A DNA stretch of 64,000 bases from Bacteriovorax stolpii (GCA_945883845.1 CAMCYI010000005.1:1-64000), one strand, 5' to 3'. Positions 18,879-29,278 are shown, counted from the first letter of the stretch. Notes: generated from the letters alone by a model not told the origin. Made by a program: numbers and translations.

Positions 18879-21109
18879 TTCTGAGTGTCATACCGCATTT
18901 TAAGCAGATATTGAAGAGATGTGATCGCCCCATTCTCCGAATAGTGATGCTTATTCTGTAATGACCGGATGATCGAGACGATCTGGTCCCGGACTTCCTT
19001 GTCGATGTTATGATTCGTACTCTCTTTTTTCTCCGCCAGATAAAGAACCAGGTTCTTACCAACCTTGTCGATAATCTTCTTTTGCTCTTTGCGGAATGAT
19101 TCCTGAAGCAGATGAACCAGGTCTTCAAAGACATCTGAATAAACAATACTCTTACCGCGGTTATCGAGGGCATAGGCCCCAAGGCGCGCAATCAGACTTG
19201 AACGGAATTTTTCAGGGGCTTCATTGATGTGAACGTTACTTTCAAATTCCTTGATGAAATATGAATCTGGAAGCTCAAACTTAGCCGTGTGCGGATTTTT
19301 TACTTTTTCACCCTTGATGACAGCGTTGATACTTTGAATATATTTGGCGATGTAATCGTCGTAAGAGCGTTCATCCACAAGACCCAGTGACTCTCTGACT
19401 TCGTTATCCAGGAGATTAAGACACCATTGCTCAATCAGTTCAAGAAACTTGCGTGGATTATGATAATCACCCTGGTGAGCGATGTTAAGGAAATCGTATT
19501 CCGACTTCTTGTCACTCATGACCTTGAGATAATCTATTACTTCAAGGAACGTCACACTCTTATGGTTGTAAGCAAGGTCATAAATAATCTGCTTCACTTC
19601 ACGAGGCGAAATTCCAAACTTACCTTCATACATGGAATCATTTTCATATTCATTCATCACTTCTTCTATGTTTGCCCGAAGGATCTGGCGGGACTCTGAA
19701 TCGTAAGCATCCGGTGTTTCTTTGTCACCGTAGAGAAGACATTTTTCAAGTGGCGAAAGTGCTTCAGTGATCTTACCCAGTTTTTCGTCAGGAAAATTCT
19801 TTGCAATAGGAGCGCGCATTCTTGTCATCACAGACCAGAGGCAAAGTGCCGTCAAAGAGTGCGGTTCAAAACTCGCTTCTTCTTTGAGCTTAGAAATTTG
19901 TTCAGCGTAAATATTTTCTTCATCACGGAAGCTCATGAGATATGGGACGCGCAGGAAATTAAAACGTCCCTTGAACGAATTAAAATCAGGGTGCTGCTTA
20001 AAAGCAGAAAAATGAATTTCGTTACTTGAACCAATGAAGAAGATATCAAGCTCGGTGAGGATCCCCTGCAGATTGATCGTCTTTGATTCCATAGTCATGA
20101 GGAGGTACTTGAATGTATCTAGGGGGCGCTTGAGAAGATCGGAAAATTCAAGGATACCGCGGTTAGCAAGCACAACCTCACCCGACATCTGGAAAAGATT
20201 GAGTGACTGTAGGCTCGGTGGAAGACTTGCGAGACGGCGATCCATCGTAATCTGTTGCATCTGAGCGTCAACATGGAGTTGTGGCTCGATCGTCGTCGCT
20301 CCGATCGAGTATCGGCGGTTAATGTGCATGCGCTCAACTCGAATGTGCTTGAATACTTCCTGATAGTTCCCTTTATAGTTTTTAAGAAGGGCATCGAAGA
20401 TCAGGCGATTTCTACCGGAGAGATCGCCGTTGTAGAGATAAGACTTCCGGATGGTCTCAAGTCGTGAAGCATCGTCTTTGAAAGCTTTTTCAAAAAGCGT
20501 TTGTCTGGTCTTAATCGGCAGGAGAAGAAGCGGATGATCCTTGAGCTCTGAAGTGATGATGGCACTGATGTCTTTATCTTCAAGGAAAGCGTATGAATGC
20601 ACGTGACGATCACTTACACCGCCGGAAAGACCCAGAGAGCCTTTCACAAATGTATCAATAGGGAAGATCCAACTGAAACTAAAGAGTGCACCTTCATCTG
20701 TTAGAGAGTAGTCCTCAGCAGAGAGCATGATTTTCTTAACGATACTTGATTTTGAAGAACCGTTCGGGCCGATCAGGAGAATGAACTTATTGTTGTATCC
20801 TTCTTCCATGAAATTCTGAAGGTATTGATGGATGCGTTTCTGAGTTTTGACCTGTCCATAAACAGGAGGTGCATCAGCGTGAGTGCGGTTGAAGAGCTTG
20901 TAACTTCCATCCTCATTCTTGCCGAAGTGATCAAACATATCCCGCAGATAGATGTTCGTAGGCCTTACTTCCTTCATGGGATTTTTCTCGAAGAGATTCA
21001 TGTAATCATCAAACGCCAGTGTGTTGATGTGACGACTTTCTTCTTTATTTACTTCTTCCATCCATTTCATATAACCTGATCCTGTGAATAGGGATTCTAA
21101 TTCTTCCAT
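18875..21109 (-). CDS. prkA: PrkA-type serine protein kinase with AAA domain
   Basis: LIGPNGSSKSSIVKKIM; ISPREVKQIIYDLA; overall PrkA architecture; start chosen at MEELESL (ORF extends to 21157). Confidence 0.85.
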   Translation of the reverse strand: MEELESLFTGSGYMKWMEEVNKEESRHINTLAFDDYMNLFEKNPMKEVRPTNIYLRDMFDHFGKNEDGSYKLFNRTHADAPPVYGQVKTQKRIHQYLQNFMEEGYNNKFILLIGPNGSSKSSIVKKIMLSAEDYSLTDEGALFSFSWIFPIDTFVKGSLGLSGGVSDRHVHSYAFLEDKDISAIITSELKDHPLLLLPIKTRQTLFEKAFKDDASRLETIRKSYLYNGDLSGRNRLIFDALLKNYKGNYQEVFKHIRVERMHINRRYSIGATTIEPQLHVDAQMQQITMDRRLASLPPSLQSLNLFQMSGEVVLANRGILEFSDLLKRPLDTFKYLLMTMESKTINLQGILTELDIFFIGSSNEIHFSAFKQHPDFNSFKGRFNFLRVPYLMSFRDEENIYAEQISKLKEEASFEPHSLTALCLWSVMTRMRAPIAKNFPDEKLGKITEALSPLEKCLLYGDKETPDAYDSESRQILRANIEEVMNEYENDSMYEGKFGISPREVKQIIYDLAYNHKSVTFLEVIDYLKVMSDKKSEYDFLNIAHQGDYHNPRKFLELIEQWCLNLLDNEVRESLGLVDERSYDDYIAKYIQSINAVIKGEKVKNPHTAKFELPDSYFIKEFESNVHINEAPEKFRSSLIARLGAYALDNRGKSIVYSDVFEDLVHLLQESFRKEQKKIIDKVGKNLVLYLAEKKESTNHNIDKEVRDQIVSIIRSLQNKHHYSENGAITSLQYLLKMRYDTQK

Positions 21110-22331
21110 TATACCAAAGATCATCATTTTCTTGGGAACCGTGAGCGTATTAGGCATAATTTTGCTCTTCTTCCGCTCTCGACCAGTTGCCAGAAAATTT
21201 AGAGACGAAGTTCTTCCACCACCGACAAAGCTTTTTGCTCAAGTGATTGCGCGGGCCATACCCGAAATTCTTAACGTCTGGGAGCACGGGGACCGCTTTC
21301 TCACCCGACAGGGAACGTCTTGTCCTGGAGAAATTTTGGATAACGCCGGGGTGGGGAAAAGTTATTACCAGTGTCAGCCTCATTTCTGGCAGTGCTTCTG
21401 GGAAAAAGGTGTAGTCGCTAATCCCCTCATAAAGATCGATATTTTTGGTCAGACGTTTCACGTCAGTGCGAAGCCAACTTTTGCGCCCATTCCGTTCTAT
21501 TCAGAGAAGCCAAGATTTTATGAAATGCTCACCAGATCTAGACCCGGCATTAATCTTCACTATGGATATGTGGTTGATCTGGAAGTGAAAGAGCTTCCGG
21601 GACTGGGACAGCCTCTCATCCTCACTGACACCTGCCGCGATACTTTTCTTCCTCAACGAACTTATACTTATGGAAAAGCTCCGAAGAAAAATGAGAAAGA
21701 ATTTGTCTGGGATAACTTTGATCGTAACATTTTCATTGATCGCTTCTATGTCACTAACCAGCAGGTTAATGAATGGCGGCTCTTAAAGGGCGATCTTTCA
21801 CGTCTCAATTCGGATCGTAATCTTTGGTACCGGCCTGCGGTTCTTTCTCTCGCTGATCAAAAAAATTACTGTCACTTTTTTGGGAAACGCCTTCTTGAAG
21901 CAAAACTTTTCGATGCAGCCGCGATGGCACCTGTAGATACGAAGGAACTATTCCCGGAGAAAATGCTTCATCCTCAGACTCCATGGATGAGAGATATATC
22001 TAAAAGCTTTTTGGGAATGGCGAGAATCAATCCGGATTATCAGCTTTCTCCGCTGGATTGTCAGCTGGCCCAGGTGAAAGGCTGTACCGAGGATCGATTC
22101 TTTGCAACTGATTCAGCGACATGGATGGGAATGTATTTTTCACTCGGATTTTATCCAGAATCTCTTTTAAACCCTATCGAGCCTTCAAAAAATCTCAAAC
22201 TCTCTTCCAAGTTTTTACCAGCCACTTCTGAATGGCACGAACTTGGAGCACTCTCTCACTGGAGTGGAATTCTGGGAGAAGATAAACTGCCTCCGGTTGC
22301 TTTCAGATGTTATGAAGAGGTCTCATTATGA
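21084..22331 (+). CDS. Membrane-anchored FGE/SUMF1-like (formylglycine-generating-enzyme fold) protein
   Basis: N-terminal TM; IDRFYVTNQQVNEW, YCHFFGKRLLEAKLFDAAAM, C-terminal VAFRC. Confidence 0.55.
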   Translation: MNRDSNSSIIPKIIIFLGTVSVLGIILLFFRSRPVARKFRDEVLPPPTKLFAQVIARAIPEILNVWEHGDRFLTRQGTSCPGEILDNAGVGKSYYQCQPHFWQCFWEKGVVANPLIKIDIFGQTFHVSAKPTFAPIPFYSEKPRFYEMLTRSRPGINLHYGYVVDLEVKELPGLGQPLILTDTCRDTFLPQRTYTYGKAPKKNEKEFVWDNFDRNIFIDRFYVTNQQVNEWRLLKGDLSRLNSDRNLWYRPAVLSLADQKNYCHFFGKRLLEAKLFDAAAMAPVDTKELFPEKMLHPQTPWMRDISKSFLGMARINPDYQLSPLDCQLAQVKGCTEDRFFATDSATWMGMYFSLGFYPESLLNPIEPSKNLKLSSKFLPATSEWHELGALSHWSGILGEDKLPPVAFRCYEEVSL

Positions 22332-23140
22332 TCTATCTTCTCTTAAGTCTTATTCTCAGTTCAGCGTTCGCAGAAGCTCCGTTTCATTGGAGTTCAGCAT
22401 TTAAAATTTCTGAAAAGCACGAATTCTATGCTGAAGATAAGGTTATCGATAAGCCTCAAGATTCATGGCAGATTCTTTTTGCTTTAGTTTATCCTGACGT
22501 GCAATTGAATCTTCAGAAAGATTGCGTTCTCTATCGTGTGCCAGGCGCTGAGCCCGGAGAACTTAAAATAAAGAAAATTCCGGAAGATACATCCTGCGAG
22601 ACTGTTCTCTTTCAACCGGGAGATCAGGAATGGAAGAGTGTTAGTGATCTGCGATTTTCCATCCGTGATCAAATTCTCCGGTTGAGCTATACCCAGACGA
22701 AGCATAAAGCGGAGGCCTGGACTGTAAATTTTCTGAACCTGAACTCACATCCAAAACCAACGATGAACATGTCTTCGGCTGAACTAAAGTCTCCCAAGGC
22801 TATCATGTTGGCACCCGGAACTGTCGTGAACATCGTTAAACCAAAATTTGAACTTAAAGATGGAGACGTCTGTCACGAGGTCAGCGATGACTGTGTTGCG
22901 AAAGCATCACGGTGTATGGATTGTCCTCTGGGATGGCACGAGCTGCCCAACGGCTGTGCACAAGGACCTAAAAGATGCGGTCAGGTTGAATGTGGTAAGA
23001 AAAATTCTCCGGCTTGCCGACGCGGAATTAAATGGCAAAGAATGCAGAAGACATTTTCATGTCGCGATGATGTTAGCTTTGCCTACTGCTCACCGGGACT
23101 GAAGATTGAATGCGAAGGAACGATGGTTATTTGTCGTTAA
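22328..23140 (+). CDS. Secreted Cys-rich hypothetical protein
   Basis: Signal peptide, Cys cluster at C-terminus, ATGA overlap with the upstream gene. Confidence 0.6.
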   Translation: MIYLLLSLILSSAFAEAPFHWSSAFKISEKHEFYAEDKVIDKPQDSWQILFALVYPDVQLNLQKDCVLYRVPGAEPGELKIKKIPEDTSCETVLFQPGDQEWKSVSDLRFSIRDQILRLSYTQTKHKAEAWTVNFLNLNSHPKPTMNMSSAELKSPKAIMLAPGTVVNIVKPKFELKDGDVCHEVSDDCVAKASRCMDCPLGWHELPNGCAQGPKRCGQVECGKKNSPACRRGIKWQRMQKTFSCRDDVSFAYCSPGLKIECEGTMVICR

Positions 23141-24707
23141 GTGCGATCGGTGCAGCAAGAGCTGAATCTACTTCATCAGATATAACTTCAATATGTTTCC
23201 ATGAAGAATGGTTTTGAACATCAGCACTCACGACTTTATGGCGAAGGAACGGACTTTTTAGAAGAGATTCCACATCGGACAGAATGCGATAATTCTTATT
23301 AGTTGAAATAGAAAGATGAAGTTCATTATTTTTCAATACAAAGGGAACCGGTAGCCAGTGAGTTGTCTGATCGTTATTAAAATCCTGTTCCAATATATCT
23401 TTTAATTCACTTCCAGAGATTTCAAAAACCACAAGCTGAGTTCTTTCTTCTGATTCAGGCACATAGGCGAAATCAGCTTTCATGTAGGCGAGATGGCCCG
23501 CAACCTGCTCGAGGGTACGGACAGAGTGGGTGATATCAGCACTCTTGTTCTCCACATCAGGAACAATATCCTGACCAAGAAATTTAGCAGGAATTCTTTT
23601 GGTATGATCAACAGATGCGTCGCCAGTAAAGCAGTCGCGTGTTTCAGAGAAAAACTCATGACAGGTCATGACTGGTTGATGAATCACAGTTTTGTCTTTC
23701 AGGACTCTATGCGTTTTCTTATCAACGGTGAACTCAACGTAATTCAAGCTTCTGCCTTCCGGGAATCCCGAGAGGACAAGTGTTTCATTGATAACATTGA
23801 CGTTCTTCTGGCCAGTTCTTCCGCCGACAACAACATCCACCAGATTTGGTGGCAGCCGCTCGAGGAAGTGCCCCATATCAGAGTTCATGTCACAGATACC
23901 CTTGGCACGAGGTTCAAAATTAACCTTCGCAAGAGGAAGCTTAGCTGCTTCAGCAAGAATTTCATTACAGTTTAAACTATCGTGTGTGAGAACAACGATA
24001 ACGTCTGAACCGAGAGACCGAAGAAGTCTGGCGTGACGGAGAGTAGATTGAACCATCTCTTCGACAAACAGACCTGTGCGATTATGCACAGGAGTTTTTG
24101 CTACGATATCCTGGGCCACGAGTCCGATGATTCCGATTTTGATACCGCGAATTTCTTTCATCACGTATGGCTTCACACCTTCCCATTCAACTGTCCGACC
24201 AGTCTTAAGTTGGAAAAGGTTGCTGAGTACAAGTGGTGGCGTTGAGGATTTGGTAAATTCTTTGAAGAGATCAATCGAAGATGACATGTGCTTTGGATAC
24301 TGAAGATTGAAATCAGTCAGACCAAGCGTGAGGGCATCATAATTTTGAGTTTCGTAAAAATCATGAACTATTTTGAGTTCATTCGTGTCAGAAGGAAGAA
24401 AATCGCCGGAGTCAACAAGAACCAGATCCTTGTACTGATTGCGGAGAATTTTCAGATACTGAGATAGAACATCCTTACCACCGAGTCTGATTCCGAAACT
24501 GTCCTCGATTGGAATCAATCGTCCATGGAGATCATTGGTAGAAGCGATAACAATTCTTTCCTCGCCTTCGGCAAGTTCAGAAATTTTTGGCACTGAAGGC
24601 TCTGTGTACAGTTCTTCGTGTCCTTCTTTGACCTGGTTTTTCAGCGCAGCCTTTTTAAAAGTACAGGCCGAAAGGATTAGAGTGATTAATATGAGATTTT
24701 TCATCAT
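23127..24707 (-). CDS. Bifunctional metallophosphatase/5'-nucleotidase family lipoprotein
   Basis: STNDLHGRL, VDSGDFLPS, GLTDFN, VLTHDS; lipobox LILSACTF. Confidence 0.8.
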   Translation of the reverse strand: MMKNLILITLILSACTFKKAALKNQVKEGHEELYTEPSVPKISELAEGEERIVIASTNDLHGRLIPIEDSFGIRLGGKDVLSQYLKILRNQYKDLVLVDSGDFLPSDTNELKIVHDFYETQNYDALTLGLTDFNLQYPKHMSSSIDLFKEFTKSSTPPLVLSNLFQLKTGRTVEWEGVKPYVMKEIRGIKIGIIGLVAQDIVAKTPVHNRTGLFVEEMVQSTLRHARLLRSLGSDVIVVLTHDSLNCNEILAEAAKLPLAKVNFEPRAKGICDMNSDMGHFLERLPPNLVDVVVGGRTGQKNVNVINETLVLSGFPEGRSLNYVEFTVDKKTHRVLKDKTVIHQPVMTCHEFFSETRDCFTGDASVDHTKRIPAKFLGQDIVPDVENKSADITHSVRTLEQVAGHLAYMKADFAYVPESEERTQLVVFEISGSELKDILEQDFNNDQTTHWLPVPFVLKNNELHLSISTNKNYRILSDVESLLKSPFLRHKVVSADVQNHSSWKHIEVISDEVDSALAAPIALNDK

Positions 24708-24718
24708 GTTTTATTCTT

Positions 24719-25876
24719 TCAGTATGAATGAATCCTGGAGAGTTTATTATAGGCCGCGATCAGATTCGACGCCAGTGAATCGTAGTCTCTTTCACCGTGT
24801 GATGTGCTCAGGCTTATCCGGATTACACTGCGTCCAAGGTCATCAGAAATACCCATGGCCTTCAAAACTTTGGAAGTTTCCGGCTGATTATCAGCGCAGG
24901 CCGCGGACGTCGTGACAAAAATATCATGCGACTCAAGCTCAATCTGAACGGCCTGGCCATGAAGACCCGGATATCCGATGAGAGTTGTTCCTGCGAGCCT
25001 GTCAGCTGCACTCGCGATAACCTTTGCATTCGGACATGCACGGATAACCTTTTCTTCAAATGCTAGTCGCATTTTTTTGAGATCGGGGAGGCGGCTTTTC
25101 TCGCGTTCAAACTCTTTCATTGCTACGGCAAGTGTTTCAATGCCGATATAGTTCTGTGTTCCGCCACGCAGTCCATGTTCCTGATAACTTCCGTAAACGT
25201 AAGGTCTGAGCTTTGTCGGATCTTTTGCCATTAAAAAACCCGTTCCGGTCAAGGCACCTACCTTGTGTCCAGAGCAGACGGCGAAGTCTACGCCAGATGT
25301 CGCAAAGTTGAACTCACCCTTACCAATCAGTTGAGTTGTATCGCAAACGTAATCCACTCCATATTGCTGGCATAATTTTGCAATGGCCTCATAAGGCTCG
25401 ATCACGCCTGTTTCGTTATTTACGGCCATGATAGATACGAGTGCTATTCGTGCAGAATCTTTTTGGAGTATGTTTTCAAGATCACTAAGATCAATTCTTC
25501 CTTCAGCATCTATCAGAACATTTTTTATATTAAATCCGAGTCTCTCTACGAAATAACTGAACGCACTTGGAAGCACAACGTGTTCAACCGGACTGGTGAC
25601 AATCATTTTTTTCTCAGATGGCGCAAAGCTCAAAAGAGAATGAAAAATATGTGAAAGACCTTCAGATGAACAAGAATTAAAAACAACCTGATCCGGATAA
25701 CAGCCAACTACATCGGCGATGATCTCGCGGCACTTCTCAATTCCCTTGAAAACTTTTTGCCCCATGGAATGAATGGCATTGGGATTGGCAAAAAGATCGC
25801 TATCAATTCTCTTGCGGAGGTATTCGCGTACCGCAGGAAGAAGGGGAGCCGAGCCATTATAATCTGCATAAATCAT
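24719..25876 (-). CDS. Cysteine desulfurase (NifS/IscS-like)
   Basis: YADYNGSAPLLP, FNSCSSEGLSH, CSGHKVGALTGTGFL, RGGTQN, TSAACAD. Confidence 0.85.
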   Translation of the reverse strand: MIYADYNGSAPLLPAVREYLRKRIDSDLFANPNAIHSMGQKVFKGIEKCREIIADVVGCYPDQVVFNSCSSEGLSHIFHSLLSFAPSEKKMIVTSPVEHVVLPSAFSYFVERLGFNIKNVLIDAEGRIDLSDLENILQKDSARIALVSIMAVNNETGVIEPYEAIAKLCQQYGVDYVCDTTQLIGKGEFNFATSGVDFAVCSGHKVGALTGTGFLMAKDPTKLRPYVYGSYQEHGLRGGTQNYIGIETLAVAMKEFEREKSRLPDLKKMRLAFEEKVIRACPNAKVIASAADRLAGTTLIGYPGLHGQAVQIELESHDIFVTTSAACADNQPETSKVLKAMGISDDLGRSVIRISLSTSHGERDYDSLASNLIAAYNKLSRIHSY

Positions 25877-25883
25877 TTTATCC

Positions 25884-27011
25884 TCAGGAGATCGCGAGCA
25901 TCTGATCGAGAGCTTTCAGAGCGAACTTTTTTGTCACGTCATCAACTGTGATGACATTGATAGGTTCACCACGCTCAATCGCGCGGTAGCTTTCCAGGAG
26001 CCAACGTGGACGAATGCGATACATCGTCGTGCACAGACACTGATACGGAGATAAAGAAACAACATCCATTTCCGGGAACTGACGTGCGAGCCTGTTCACC
26101 AGATTGATTTCAGTGCCGACCGCAAACCTGGTTCCTGGTTTAGCATCACGAATTGTATTCACGATAAAAGAAGTTGAACCGGCGAGGTCAGCACCCTGAA
26201 CAACTTCAAAGCTGCATTCAGGATGAACGATCAAAACTCTTTCCGGATCTTTTTGTCTCCACAGCTCGATGTGAGATTTATTGAAGCCCTGGTGCACGGA
26301 ACAGAATCCGTACCAAAGAATGACTTTAGCTTTTTGAATCTGCTCGGGAGTAACTCCACCGTGCTGGCGACGGGGATCGTATACGACCATGTCCTCGAGC
26401 TTGATCCCAAGCTTGAAGCACGTGTTGCGACCGAGATGCTGGTCCGGGAAGAAGAGTAGCTTCTCGCCCTGACTCATGGCCCATGTGATAACTTTTTCTG
26501 CGTTTGATGAAGTACAGATCGACCCACCCTGTTCTCCGACGAAACTTTTAAGTGCTGCCGTACAGTTGATGTAAGTAACAGGAACAATTTTCTCCGAAGT
26601 GCACTCAGTGATATATTTCCAGGCCACATCAATCTCGCGACGGTTCGCCATGTCTGCCATCGAACAACCAGCACGAAGATCCGGAAGAATCACTTTCTGA
26701 TGAGGTCCTGACAGCATGTCGGCCGTTTCGGCCATGAAGTGCACGCCACAGAACATGATGTATTCGGCATCCTTGATCGCAGCAGCTTTGCGCGCGAGCT
26801 CAAGTGAGTCGCCCGTAATATCTGCGAATGCGATAACGTCATCCTGCTGATAATGGTGACCGAGAACAACGACCCGATTGCCGAGCCGTTTTTTTATGGC
26901 CGTGAGTTCTACCATAACTTGCTCATCAGAGAGTTCACTTTCGGGAATCTCCGGCATGTGGTCTTTGGATTTTAAATCTTCGTAGATTTCGAGCATTTTA
27001 TTTTGTCCCAC
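25884..27011 (-). CDS. nadA: Quinolinate synthase NadA
   Basis: VVLGHHYQQDDVIAFADITGDSLELAR, FCGVHFMAETADML, LRAGCSMADM. Confidence 0.95.
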   Translation of the reverse strand: MGQNKMLEIYEDLKSKDHMPEIPESELSDEQVMVELTAIKKRLGNRVVVLGHHYQQDDVIAFADITGDSLELARKAAAIKDAEYIMFCGVHFMAETADMLSGPHQKVILPDLRAGCSMADMANRREIDVAWKYITECTSEKIVPVTYINCTAALKSFVGEQGGSICTSSNAEKVITWAMSQGEKLLFFPDQHLGRNTCFKLGIKLEDMVVYDPRRQHGGVTPEQIQKAKVILWYGFCSVHQGFNKSHIELWRQKDPERVLIVHPECSFEVVQGADLAGSTSFIVNTIRDAKPGTRFAVGTEINLVNRLARQFPEMDVVSLSPYQCLCTTMYRIRPRWLLESYRAIERGEPINVITVDDVTKKFALKALDQMLAIS

Positions 27012-27330
27012 ATTTCACAAGCATTGAAAGACTCGTGTCTAAGCTCATTGCTTTGTCATCACCGCCGCTGGTCGTATGCTGGAATGAATGAACGATCTGG
27101 TATGTTCCGCATGCTTTTGTGCTGAGCTTGTAGCAAAGAGCAGGTCGAAAGCATTTCACGAGAATGTGTTCAGTTCCATCAGGCCCGGCCAGTTTCAAAA
27201 TATGGTTCTTGGATTCCTCGACAATCTTTTCGTCATTGATAGCTTCTTTCTTTTCTTGTTCAAGAAGCTTCATTTGCGGACTCGCACATCCAACAACCAA
27301 AAAAAGTGCCAAAACCATGACGTTTTTCAT
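26998..27330 (-). CDS. Small putative lipoprotein
   Basis: MKNVMVLALFLVVGCASP lipobox. Confidence 0.65.
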   Translation of the reverse strand: MKNVMVLALFLVVGCASPQMKLLEQEKKEAINDEKIVEESKNHILKLAGPDGTEHILVKCFRPALCYKLSTKACGTYQIVHSFQHTTSGGDDKAMSLDTSLSMLVKCGTK

Positions 27331-27547
27331 TCGAGAAACTCCTGAATCGAATTGGCCTCAACATACTTTATTCTGGCCCGAGTGGCCATAATTAATGTGA
27401 CGCGCAGGCCAATCGGGATTTATTTGGCCACGCAGCAAAAAAATCTTTGATTTTAATCACATGGCCCTTTGACAGGCCGTTCCCTACAACCCTACAATTT
27501 TATTAATAGGACCAATTAACGGACCATCTCAAGTAGGAGTTAGGTTT

Positions 27548-28324
27548 ATGAAAATTATCACCATCGGTAATAACAAGGGCGGCGTTGGTAAAACGATGCA
27601 GTGTTATCAACTCGTGTGTCATCTGGCCAACCAGGGACATCGTGTTCTCGCTATCGATCTCGATTCTCAGGCGAACTTAAGTTCCACTCTCGGTGTGAAC
27701 ATTCAGCGCACTCTCATTCCTGAATGGCTCATCGGAGATGTTGGTGTTGAAGAGATTGTTGTAGACGCTCAAGGCGAATACGACTTCTACAAGAACATCA
27801 AGCTCATCGCTTCTTCCCGCCATATGGCAAACCTCGCAAAACTTCTCATTCTCTCTGAGAGCGAAGTAAGAAAGTCAGCGGGCCGCAAAGAGCGCCTGAT
27901 GAAAATGCGTCTTAAAGAACTCGCTGATCAGTTTGATTACGTTGTCATTGATACTCCTCCGATGCTCGGAGATGAATTGATCATGTCACTCGTGGCTTCT
28001 GATCTCATTCTCATTCCTACTCAGGCACAGGACTATTCAATTGATGGTCTTGAAGAGCTGATGGATACATTCGAGATTATCAAGGAAACAGAAAATCCAT
28101 CTCTCGAGTTCTCGATCATTCCAAGCATGGTTAACCCACGCAGAAAAATCGAACGCACTCGTCTCGAAGAACTATCGCAGTCTTTCAACGTCACACCTAC
28201 GATCAGAAACCTGGTGGACATGCAGGAATCTGTCGCGATGAAAAAGCCAGTGTTCATGTTCGGTAGCAAATCGAAAGGGAAAACGGATTACGAAGCCCTC
28301 TGGGATTCCCTCGGGTTGAATTAA
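27548..28324 (+). CDS. parA: ParA-family ATPase
   Basis: ITIGNNKGGVGKTMQCYQL, IDLDSQANLSSTLG, VVIDTPP. Confidence 0.9.
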   Translation: MKIITIGNNKGGVGKTMQCYQLVCHLANQGHRVLAIDLDSQANLSSTLGVNIQRTLIPEWLIGDVGVEEIVVDAQGEYDFYKNIKLIASSRHMANLAKLLILSESEVRKSAGRKERLMKMRLKELADQFDYVVIDTPPMLGDELIMSLVASDLILIPTQAQDYSIDGLEELMDTFEIIKETENPSLEFSIIPSMVNPRRKIERTRLEELSQSFNVTPTIRNLVDMQESVAMKKPVFMFGSKSKGKTDYEALWDSLGLN

Positions 28325-28375
28325 TTTTAAAAATAGTTTTGGTATTTTAAACATAGAAGTTTTTAAGGAGAGGCC

Positions 28376-29221
28376 ATGGCCAAGGAATTTTCCGCCCGAG
28401 TTACCAAGCGTGAAAGAAAAGTTACAGACATTACTTCAGGAATCGATGAAAGAATTCTGAAGGCTAACGATGCTAAACTCCTTCGTGGAGCTCAGCTCGC
28501 TAACATCGCTCTCGATTCGATCGTTGTAAGAGACCAGGTACGCACGAAGTTTAACGATGAATCTCTTCGTGAGCTCGGCGAGAACATTAAAGTTAACGGA
28601 TTGATTCAACCCCTTGTCCTTCACCGCGAAGGAAATAATTTTGTTCTGATCTGTGGTGAGCGTCGCTACCGCGCGATGACGATTATTGAGATGCGTGAAG
28701 CTCCTTGTTTCATCCTCGAGAACAAGACGAAAGAAGAACTGATGGCCATTCAGTTCTCCGAGAACCAGGCCCGCGAAGACCTCCATTACATCGACCAGGC
28801 CGATTCAATTTTCGGTTACCAGAAACTCACCGGCACTTCAGAGCGCAAGATCACTGCTGCTCTCGGGATCTCGAAATCAGAAGTTCATCGTTGTCTCATG
28901 ATCGCGAAACTTCCGAGAGACCTCAAGGAATCTGCCAAGCAATTCAACACTGAGAAGTATGTTCTTCTTGAGTGGGACGAACTTCCTAAAAATGAATTCA
29001 AGGACGAGATCAAAGGCCGCATTCTTTCTGGTGATATCACCAAGAGAGTTCAGCTCAAGCGGATCATCTCTCAGCTGCAAATTGAGAAGCCTAAGCGCAA
29101 GAAGAAGGACGATTCTGTGGAGAAACTGATGAAGGTTCTCAAGACGCAGATGAAAGATCCGAAACTTCAGGAACGCGCCAAGGCCATGATGAAAGAACTT
29201 GCGGGTGAACGGATTCACTAA
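28376..29221 (+). CDS. parB: ParB/RepB/Spo0J-family protein
   Basis: RTKFNDESLRELGENIKVNGLIQPLVLH, ICGERRYRAMTI, FSENQAREDLHYIDQA. Confidence 0.9.
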   Translation: MAKEFSARVTKRERKVTDITSGIDERILKANDAKLLRGAQLANIALDSIVVRDQVRTKFNDESLRELGENIKVNGLIQPLVLHREGNNFVLICGERRYRAMTIIEMREAPCFILENKTKEELMAIQFSENQAREDLHYIDQADSIFGYQKLTGTSERKITAALGISKSEVHRCLMIAKLPRDLKESAKQFNTEKYVLLEWDELPKNEFKDEIKGRILSGDITKRVQLKRIISQLQIEKPKRKKKDDSVEKLMKVLKTQMKDPKLQERAKAMMKELAGERIH

Positions 29222-29227
29222 AAAAAT

Positions 29228-29256
29228 AAGGGCCCCTTACAGGGCCCTTTTTTTTG
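29228..29256 (+). terminator. Intrinsic terminator after parB
   Basis: aagggccccttacagggcccttttttttt. Confidence 0.85.
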
Positions 29257-29278
29257 TTCGTATCTTATTTTAAAAAAA

